Source: Anaerolineae bacterium
GTDB taxonomy: Bacteria; Chloroflexota; Anaerolineae; B4-G1; SLSP01
Assembly: GCA_021159805.1 (NCBI GenBank)
Contig: JAGHDT010000548.1
Location: forward strand, 1 to 6,983
Direction: 5' to 3'
Length of the DNA stretch: 6,983 nucleotides
Shown in pieces: positions 1 to 4,601 of the stretch. The translations under genes were made by a program, and so were the position numbers. How positions within the stretch are numbered: the stretch's first letter is position 1; each line of letters opens with the position of its first letter. The notes beneath the pieces were generated by a model. It did not search any database and had not been told where the DNA came from. It worked only from the letters and a program-made list of their open reading frames with translations.

Positions 1-614
1 ATTGGGCCTTCATCACCCGCGGCGACTGGCACCGCGTACGGATCTCCAACAGCAGCAACCACCCGGAGATCGTCGGCAGGAACTTTCTCGAGATTGCCGA
101 TGTCTGGCACCGAGATCCCTGGGACTGCCTGCTCGATCTATTTGTCGAGAGCCTCAGCGGCGCAGGACAGGTCGGCTATATCGGCAGGCTCTTCACTGAG
201 GAGCACGTAACAAAGACTGTCCAGCACCCGCTCTTCAGCCTCAGCGTTGATGCCGCGACGGTGGCCACCGACGGGCCGCTCAAGGATCGCTACGTGCATC
301 CGCTTCCCTTTGCGGGCATGGTGCACTTCTTGACTTATTGGGTGCGTGAAAAAGGGGTTCTCAGACTCGAGGAGGCCATCCGCAAGATGACCAGTATGCC
401 GGCGACACGCTTCAGACTGCAGGACCGCGGGCTGATCCGCGCCGGCGGGTTTGCGGATGTCGTGGTCTTCGACTATGAGACTCTGGATGACGTCGCTACC
501 TTGGAGAACCCGGTTGCCTACTGCAGCGGAATCGAACACGTGATTGTCAACGGTGTGGTCGTAGTCGGTAACTCAGAGCATACCGGCGCGACGCCGGGTC
601 AGGTACTGACATGA
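1..614 (+). CDS. N-acyl-D-amino-acid deacylase (D-aminoacylase) family amidohydrolase, C-terminal part
   Basis: The 5' end is cut by the window. The frame starts with the first whole codon at position 3 and gives 203 residues before a TGA at 612-614. Family members (about 480-540 residues) are metal-dependent hydrolases that deacylate N-acyl-D-amino acids or related amides; this is roughly the last 40%. Visible features are a TDG motif (Asp about residue 90 of the fragment, the usual position of the late metal/catalytic Asp of the barrel), a following HP pair near residue 99, and the helix VREKGVLRLEEAIRKMTSMP. The closing beta-sandwich strands then include LIRAGGFADVVVFD and IEHVIVNGVVVV, ending in EHTGATPGQVL, a typical D-aminoacylase tail. 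The TDG motif replaces the more common GSDG, and the HPR motif reads HPL, so the substrate may differ from classical D-aminoacylases. No partner gene is visible upstream. Family assignment is firm, exact substrate unknown. Confidence 0.86.
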   Translation, partial: WAFITRGDWHRVRISNSSNHPEIVGRNFLEIADVWHRDPWDCLLDLFVESLSGAGQVGYIGRLFTEEHVTKTVQHPLFSLSVDAATVATDGPLKDRYVHPLPFAGMVHFLTYWVREKGVLRLEEAIRKMTSMPATRFRLQDRGLIRAGGFADVVVFDYETLDDVATLENPVAYCSGIEHVIVNGVVVVGNSEHTGATPGQVLT

Positions 615-654
615 GGCCTTGAGCACGGCGCCGCCGCCGTGCTCAAGGCCTCAT
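611..654. terminator. Perfect 20-bp stem-loop between convergent genes, probable terminator
   Basis: Bases 611-630 pair perfectly with 635-654 around a 4-base loop (CCGC). The stem is GC-rich and begins ATGAGGCCTTG. It contains the TGA stop (612-614) of the amidohydrolase. The minus-strand TPR-like gene ends at 757, so the hairpin lies between convergent genes. The bases after it are only moderately T-rich on the plus strand (ATTCTTCC), and there is no U-tract on the minus strand. A classic intrinsic terminator is therefore only partly matched; it could also serve as a transcript-end stabiliser. Confidence 0.65.
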
Positions 655-756
655 TCTTCCAGGTTATCGGCAGCAGTTCACTCAAACCGTCCGGTTCCCA
701 AGCGTCGGGCGGCTGCGAAAGGCCCCCAGACTCCGCACCAGCACATGGCGCAGCAC

Positions 757-1734
757 CTAGCGACACGCGCGCGCCATCCGGTCCCGGAGCACCTCCGGCA
801 CATCGGTAAACCGCATCGGTCGTTTGACGGGTACCTCATCCAGGCCCGGCACCAGGACATCGAGCGACTGACCAGCGGGCCCCTCGTCGGACGCGGAGAA
901 GTCGGTTGCCAGCGCAGCTTCCAGCTCAGCCATGACGTCAGAGCTTACGTCAGCTTCGCGACCGCGCTTTTCGCTAGCCCGTACGTCGAACTCAGCCATC
1001 AGGAATTCATCGCGGAGATCCTCAGGATCACCACGCTCGTCCAATAGCTGCAGCCCGCGGCGCGTGCCCTTGAGGCCCAGGTCCGCCAGGCCCAAGGTGC
1101 CTAAGCCTGTCGCCATGAAGCGATACGTCCATTGGTTTGCGGGATCCTGGTGGATCAGGTGAGCCAGTAGGCGCAGACCTTCATCCAGATCTCCAAGCTG
1201 AAGATGAGCACTGGCGATATCAATTAGCTGAAACGCCAGATCGTCGCTCTTGTGAAAGCGCCTGTTGTGGGCAAGCGCTCGCATCAGCCAATCCAGAGCA
1301 GATCTGTCGCCATCCAACAGTGCACTCTCCGCCAGATCGCGGTACAGCGATTCATACGCCAGCAGAGGACTCGCAGTAGACGATCGGCCGGCCAATGTCA
1401 GCAGTTCGTTGACACGCGCATCGCGAGTAGCTTGGCTACCCGCACCCGAGGGGTGCATCAGCCGCTCAGCCATCACGGCACACTTATAGTCGGTCAGCGG
1501 CCCCACTTCATCATCATCCCCAACGAGCAACATCCGGACCGACAGAGCCCCGACGCGATCGGCGTCCAGCGCCTCAGCCACGATGATGCGCTTATTCTCG
1601 TGGGAGATCCACGGCGCCACCTTGTAGAGATCTCCGCCGCTTACGGACGTCCTCTGGAGTTCATCCACGACCGCCTCGGTGATCTGTTGATAGCGCGTCA
1701 TTGCATATTGCACAGGTTCGTCTGCCTTGGTCAT
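757..1734 (-). CDS. TPR-like alpha-helical protein of unknown function
   Basis: I do not recognise this 325-residue protein as a named family. It is acidic and almost wholly helical, with no signal peptide, membrane segment or catalytic motif. Residues about 131-235 look like degenerate tetratricopeptide helix pairs: LYRDLAESALLDGDRSALDWL, then IASAHLQLGDLDEGLRLLAHLIHQDP, then FMATGLGTLGLADLGLKGTRRGLQLL. Such repeats usually mediate protein-protein contact. The N-terminal third (about 10-95) is another helical region with an acidic GDDDE patch at 72-76. The start at 1734 is chosen over an upstream in-frame ATG at 1797 because a very strong Shine-Dalgarno sequence (GGGGAGGTGATT) ends close to it. 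It lies 172 bases downstream of the SIS gene on the same strand, so co-transcription is possible but not shown. A scaffold or regulatory role is inference only. Confidence 0.82.
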   Translation of the reverse strand: MTKADEPVQYAMTRYQQITEAVVDELQRTSVSGGDLYKVAPWISHENKRIIVAEALDADRVGALSVRMLLVGDDDEVGPLTDYKCAVMAERLMHPSGAGSQATRDARVNELLTLAGRSSTASPLLAYESLYRDLAESALLDGDRSALDWLMRALAHNRRFHKSDDLAFQLIDIASAHLQLGDLDEGLRLLAHLIHQDPANQWTYRFMATGLGTLGLADLGLKGTRRGLQLLDERGDPEDLRDEFLMAEFDVRASEKRGREADVSSDVMAELEAALATDFSASDEGPAGQSLDVLVPGLDEVPVKRPMRFTDVPEVLRDRMARACR

Positions 1735-1736
1735 TG

Positions 1737-1748
1737 AATCACCTCCCC
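1737..1748 (-). promoter_or_regulatory. Strong ribosome binding site fixing the start of the TPR-like gene
   Basis: Read on the minus strand this is GGGGAGGTGATT, close to the full complement of the 16S rRNA 3' end. The GGAGG core sits 7 bases before the ATG at 1732-1734. It supports this start and argues against the ATG 63 bases upstream. Confidence 0.8.
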
Positions 1749-1906
1749 AACAGGTTCCGTATCTCAACTCTACCGCATATATGGCTGAGGCGTGCAATCA
1801 CGGCATCAGCCGTCCTCCACTAGGAGAACGAGAGAAGTCGTGGCTGCCAACCCAAGAGCACATTATCTGATGGGCCACCCTGGGCGCACCTATTGGGGCG
1901 CTTGAA

Positions 1907-2467
1907 CTAGGCCCACTCTTCGTACAGCGTTTCCACGAGATAGTGTAGAACCACGCCGTGTACAGCCTCCACGGCCCCCATATTGTCCGATGGCACGTGC
2001 AGGCAACCGTGGGCGATGGTTTTCAGTCTGCCGCCATCGTAACCCACAAGCGCGAACGTCTTCATTCCATGCGCGTTGGCGTATGTCACCGCTTTGACCA
2101 CGTTTGGGCTGTTGCCCGAGCCGCTGATGGCGATAAGCAGCGCGCCAGGCTGCGCCAGGTTCTTGAGCTGTTCGACGAAAACACGGTCATAGCCTTCGTC
2201 ATTTGCCCAGGCCGTTATGTAGGACGTGTTGTCCGTCAGGCTCAGCACCTTCAAGCGTTTCTGGTCCTCAAAATCGCTCAACGTGCCCTTGCCCAGGTCC
2301 TCGCACAGATGCGAGGCGTTGGCCCCGCTGCCGCCATTGCCGACAATGAAGACAAACTCCTCGGCTTCGTAGGCGTCATCAAGAGCGTCGACCAGAGATT
2401 GGACCTCTTGTGGGTTGACGCTCTGAAAAAGACGGGTGATTTGATCGAGATAGCTCCCTAGAGACAC
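1907..2467 (-). CDS. SIS-domain sugar-phosphate isomerase, GmhA/sedoheptulose-7-phosphate isomerase type
   Basis: This 186-residue single SIS domain has GmhA length and layout. GmhA enzymes convert sedoheptulose 7-phosphate to D-glycero-D-manno-heptose 7-phosphate in the cytoplasm. The phosphate-binding loop GNGGSGANASH is at 43-53, the second SIS loop ISGSGNSPN at 114-122, and LVGYDGG at 140-146. The helix VEAVHGVVLH at 166-175 matches the GmhA C-terminal metal helix. By alignment with E. coli GmhA ligands H61, E65, Q172 and H180, the equivalents here are H53, D57, E167 and H175. Both His are kept, but Glu becomes Asp and Gln becomes Glu. That pattern also seems present in GmhA-like proteins of environmental bacteria, so it may mark a subfamily with another sugar phosphate. 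The start is GTG at 2465-2467, backed by GAGGAG five bases upstream. It probably follows the ROK gene in one transcript, with a URO-D remnant between them. SIS family firm; substrate uncertain. Confidence 0.92.
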   Translation of the reverse strand: MSLGSYLDQITRLFQSVNPQEVQSLVDALDDAYEAEEFVFIVGNGGSGANASHLCEDLGKGTLSDFEDQKRLKVLSLTDNTSYITAWANDEGYDRVFVEQLKNLAQPGALLIAISGSGNSPNVVKAVTYANAHGMKTFALVGYDGGRLKTIAHGCLHVPSDNMGAVEAVHGVVLHYLVETLYEEWA

Positions 2468-2472
2468 GTAGA

Positions 2473-2478
2473 CTCCTC
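2473..2478 (-). promoter_or_regulatory. Ribosome binding site supporting a GTG start for the SIS gene
   Basis: Minus-strand GAGGAG lies 5 bases before GTG (2465-2467). It overlaps the TGA (2477-2479) that closes the short upstream frame, the arrangement seen in translationally coupled genes. This suggests the lost upstream gene once ended exactly here. Confidence 0.7.
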
Positions 2479-2724
2479 AGTTCCCAAACCTGGCCATCGC
2501 ATCCTGCGCCACCTTTTCTGTCTGCCCGGTGCCCACGCGGGTAACGCCCCATACGTCGCGCCGGACTTCGTGATTGGGCATTGACTAAACTAGTCGAGTA
2601 GCTTCTGGCCGTGCACAAACAATCCCGCCGGCGAGGGATGATAGACCACGGGTATCTGTTCTGGGCGGTTGAATCCAAAGGCATCCAGCATGCATCCTCT
2701 GGATGCTCCTCTCGTGGTCGTCAT
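2477..2724 (-). pseudogene. Remnant of a URO-D-family (uroporphyrinogen decarboxylase-like) gene, internally deleted
   Basis: Two pieces are visible on the minus strand. The first, ATG at 2722-2724 to TAG at 2590-2592, encodes 44 residues. It opens MTTTRGASRGCMLDAFGFN and continues RPEQIPVVYHPSPAGLFVHG then QKLLD, which resembles the N-terminus of URO-D-domain proteins (a helix, then a P(D/E)-x-IPVVYHPSPAGL strand). If the TAG was once a Leu codon, the frame continues FSQCP. The second piece, ATG at 2579-2581 to TGA at 2477-2479, is in another frame and encodes 34 residues including HEVRRDVWGVTRVG, like the 'E-x-DxWGV' segment of the same family. URO-D proteins have about 340-400 residues, so most of the gene is missing. 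Related proteins are decarboxylases or corrinoid-dependent methyltransferases. The assignment is from memory of family motifs; the second piece is the less certain. It lies between the ROK stop and SIS start in the same direction, consistent with a lost operon member. Confidence 0.5.
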
Positions 2725-2775
2725 TGCACTCGTAGATGCTATCCTTGGGATTTCAACACGATACCCACGATTATA

Positions 2776-3693
2776 TCATAGGCCCAGCGCCAACAGAAGC
2801 GCGCCCACGCACACTGCATCCTCGCCGAGCAAGGCCAACTCCACCCTGGGCGCGGGCTGAAAAGCCGACGTCAGAAAACCGGGCAGTCTGGCAGCCACAG
2901 CTGCCCGCAGTGGCTCGCCGATCAAAGAGAGGCCGCCGCCCAAGATCACGACTTGGGGATGGAACAGGTGACTGACGTGCGATAGCGCCCAGGCAATATC
3001 CTCCCCCGTTTCAGCCAGGATGGCTTGCGCAACAGAGTCACCTTGCGCCAGGGCCGGGGCCAAGTAGCGAGCCTCTCCGCTTGTCGCTGAGCCGGCGAGG
3101 CGCGCCAACACCCCATCCGGATTCCGGGCAATAGAACGCCTGACCTCGCGATCCACCGCCCAGCCGCAGCAGCGCGACTCAAAGGTCGTCCCGCTCTTGT
3201 CCCACAGCATCAGACCAATTTCCGCCTCGCCGGGCGACGCGCCATGGTAGATGTGCCCGTCGACGACCATCCCTCCGCCCATGCCGCTGCCCAGGGTGAC
3301 ATAGAAGACCTTGTCGTAGTCCCGGCCCGCGCCCAACCGCGCCTCGCCCAATGCCGCAGTGTTGGCGTCATTGTCCACCGCGACCGCCAGCCCGGTCAAT
3401 GATTCCAGCCAGGCGGTAAATGGAAATCCATCCCATCCGTGAACCTGAAAAGACTTGGCTACCGTGCCGTTGGCGCGGTCGAAGGGACCGCCAAAGCCAA
3501 CGCCTACCGCCAGCAATGGGTAGGCATCTCGGAACGACTGCCAGGCCTTCCTGATATTGTCCCGGATGCCTGCGGCGCCATCTTCTCGCTCCACGGCTAC
3601 GCGGTAGCGGTCAACGATACGCGCGTCTTGATTCCCAACCACAACTTGCAGCTTGGTGCCACCGATTTCGATGCCCAGGTAATGGTTGCTCAT
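2776..3693 (-). CDS. ROK-family sugar kinase-like protein lacking the zinc motif
   Basis: This 305-residue protein has the usual ROK length. ROK kinases phosphorylate hexoses or N-acetylhexosamines with ATP in the cytoplasm. Visible motifs are the ATP phosphate loop GIEIGGTK (7-14), VGVGFGGPFD (63-72), the catalytic-base segment VDNDANTAALGE (D109), the second phosphate motif LGSGMGGG (134-141), and a C-terminal VVILGGGLSLIG adenosine motif. There is no N-terminal helix-turn-helix, so it is a kinase-type rather than repressor-type member. The usual ExGH...CxCGxxGCxE signature is altered: E158 is kept, the His is Leu (L161), and only C175-C176 remain of the Cys cluster. Structural zinc binding is probably lost and the sugar contact changed. 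The start at 3693 has AGAGGT seven bases upstream and puts the phosphate loop at the normal distance; in-frame ATGs at 3729 and 3801 are less likely. Neighbours suggest sugar metabolism; the substrate is unknown. Confidence 0.92.
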   Translation of the reverse strand: MSNHYLGIEIGGTKLQVVVGNQDARIVDRYRVAVEREDGAAGIRDNIRKAWQSFRDAYPLLAVGVGFGGPFDRANGTVAKSFQVHGWDGFPFTAWLESLTGLAVAVDNDANTAALGEARLGAGRDYDKVFYVTLGSGMGGGMVVDGHIYHGASPGEAEIGLMLWDKSGTTFESRCCGWAVDREVRRSIARNPDGVLARLAGSATSGEARYLAPALAQGDSVAQAILAETGEDIAWALSHVSHLFHPQVVILGGGLSLIGEPLRAAVAARLPGFLTSAFQPAPRVELALLGEDAVCVGALLLALGL

Positions 3694-3700
3694 TCTGTGT

Positions 3701-3706
3701 ACCTCT
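3701..3706 (-). promoter_or_regulatory. Ribosome binding site for the ROK gene
   Basis: Minus-strand AGAGGT lies 7 bases before the ATG at 3691-3693. A competing site (AAGAGGG) precedes an in-frame ATG at 3727-3729. It would add 12 residues ahead of the ROK fold, so the shorter form is preferred. Confidence 0.6.
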
Positions 3707-3816
3707 GGCCAAAAGCAATCATCTGACATGTCGCCCTCTTCCGCAGTGAATCGGGTTCCAGACACAACCCTCGCCCAACCCTCGATGAAATCGCAGAGCA
3801 TGGCCCACTCTGAAGG

Positions 3817-3844
3817 TTTATATACCAGCTAGTGGATTGGTCAA
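3817..3844 (-). promoter_or_regulatory. Candidate sigma-70-type promoter for the ROK-SIS unit
   Basis: On the minus strand, TTGACC (3839-3844) and TATAAA (3817-3822) are separated by 16 bases. Both hexamers are near consensus and stand out as AT-rich in GC-rich DNA. Transcription would begin near 3810, leaving an untranslated leader of about 115 bases before the ROK ATG. Confidence 0.5.
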
Positions 3845-3847
3845 GAC

Positions 3848-3861
3848 CCAGGAGCTCCTGG
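3848..3861. promoter_or_regulatory. 14-bp perfect palindrome, possible operator
   Basis: CCAGGAGCTCCTGG is a perfect palindrome lying 3 bases upstream of the candidate -35 hexamer of the ROK promoter. The position suits a regulator-binding site (activator-like, near -40). It occurs once that I can see, so this remains a guess. Confidence 0.3.
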
Positions 3862-4004
3862 CCTGCCGTCCGGCTTGCGCTGCGCGGCAGATTAGGGTAA
3901 GTTAGTTGCCGGAGAGCCTCTTCACGAGGAGCTGTCCCCCGGCGTCTTGAACCGCAGTCCGGACACCTGAGCGAAGACAAGCACCGTCAGATCGGGAGAA
4001 ATGG
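3862..4004. other. Intergenic spacer, no gene recognised
   Basis: Between the palindrome and the sulfatase remnant I find no recognisable coding. Translations in all six frames are interrupted by stops or give arginine-rich, low-quality frames. A CTGCCG/CGGCAG inverted pair at 3863-3868 and 3885-3890 could form a 6-bp stem with a 16-base loop. GGGAGA near 3994-3999 may be the former ribosome binding site of the sulfatase fragment. Confidence 0.5.
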
Positions 4005-4223
4005 ATAAAGAAGAAGAACATACTATTTGTCACGAGCGATCACCCGCGGTGGGACACAATCGGAGCCATGAACCCAGATACCAAAACGCCGAATCTGGAT
4101 AGACTGTTAGGTGACCCCATGTGTCAGACCACAGCGAAAGCAGGACAAGTGGGAGTTCCTGCCCAGCCTCATCCTATGTTGTCGATTCTGATGACGGACA
4201 AAACTGAGCACACATTCCTATGA
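4005..4223 (+). pseudogene. N-terminal remnant of a sulfatase (alkaline phosphatase superfamily)
   Basis: From 4005 the frame reads IKKKNILFVTSDHPRWDT, then IGAMNPDTKTPNLDRL, and stays open to a TGA at 4221-4223 (72 codons). This closely follows the start of type I sulfatases, which open with NILFxxxDxxRxD and IKTPNLDRL. The Asp of TSD would be a metal ligand. About 16 residues after DRL, where C-x-P-S-R should be converted to formylglycine, the frame reads GVPAQ: both the essential Cys and Arg are absent. The frame has no ATG start; ATA at 4005-4007 occupies the expected start, and the ATG at 4001 is in a different frame. Sulfatases have 450-550 residues, so over 85% is missing. The first 35 residues are clear; alignment beyond DRL is weaker. 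It is very probably non-functional. Confidence 0.62.
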
Positions 4224-4225
4224 AA

Positions 4226-4565
4226 TCCAGCTTCGCTTGCCTGGCTCACGATAGCCACGTGGCGAGCTTGCGGTTCACGAGCGACGATGATCCCGGAGAC
4301 CGGTGTGCCATCCTTAGTGAGGGGCACGTGCAGATACGCTCCCTTCCCAAATGAAAAGTAATGCTGCAGTTCCCCGTGGACGCCAAAGTACTGAGCGCGG
4401 CTCCATTCTTGCCGTCAGGACAGATGCTTGCGGTCGGTGCAGCGGACCGCAGGATCCGCGCGTGGAACCTTGAGAAGACATCCTTGCCATAGCAGAATTG
4501 CAGCCTATGATTGGGACTTAGTGAAAACGTGCAAGCCGCTCGACACACAGGCATCCCTCTGTTGA
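4226..4565 (+). pseudogene. Remnant of a WD40-repeat (beta-propeller) protein
   Basis: One frame from about 4226 reads CLAHDSHVASLRF, then CAILSEGHVQIRSLP, a TGA at 4352-4354, and then VLSAAPFLPSGQMLAVGAAD followed by RRIRAWNLEK before a TAG at 4490-4492. These match WD40 blades: H-x-x-x-V-x-S-x-x-F, then V-x-I, then L-A-V-G-x-x-D-x-x-I-R-x-W-(D/N)-L. In another frame from about 4488, HSRIAAYDWDLVKTCKP continues in blade-like fashion to a TGA at 4563-4565. So about two to three blades survive, with one in-frame stop and a frameshift or deletion near 4485-4495. WD40 propellers normally have seven or more blades and act as protein scaffolds. It abuts the sulfatase remnant in a different frame and lies just upstream of the kinase gene. 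It is either a former separate gene or the tail of a larger fusion. Confidence 0.6.
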
Positions 4566-4589
4566 CAGACCAGAGCTAGGACTGAGACC

Positions 4590-4593
4590 AGGA
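4590..4593 (+). promoter_or_regulatory. Ribosome binding site of the histidine kinase gene
   Basis: AGGA lies 8 bases before ATG at 4602-4604. It is short but correctly spaced, and no better in-frame start is seen. The overlapping ATG at 4606 is out of frame. Confidence 0.5.
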
Positions 4594-4601
4594 TCCGACA
4601 G

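Noticed and set aside
619..1047. 142-codon plus-strand frame
   Set aside because: It is antisense to the TPR-like gene, Pro/Arg/His-rich, with no recognisable motif, and begins inside the terminator hairpin.
1735..1800. Possible promoter TTGCAC...TAGAGT for the TPR-like gene on the minus strand
   Set aside because: The spacer would be 19 bases and the -10 hexamer is poor; not supported beyond chance.
1800..1813. Small hairpin ACGGC-ATCA-GCCGT between SIS and TPR-like genes
   Set aside because: Only a 5-bp stem with no T-run on either strand; too weak to call a terminator.
3690..3980. 96-codon minus-strand frame upstream of the ROK gene (begins MSSLRCPDCGSRRRG)
   Set aside because: The CPDCG looks like a zinc ribbon, but only one Cys pair is present, the rest is low-quality sequence, and it runs across the promoter into the ROK start.
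4246..4554. 102-codon minus-strand open frame opposite the WD40 remnant
   Set aside because: No family motif and no good ribosome binding site; the opposite strand gives clear WD40-like residues, so it is an antisense shadow.
4562..4567. Perfect TTGACA hexamer just upstream of the histidine kinase gene
   Set aside because: No acceptable -10 lies 15-19 bases downstream (the bases read GAGACC-like), and a start there would leave almost no leader before the ATG at 4602.
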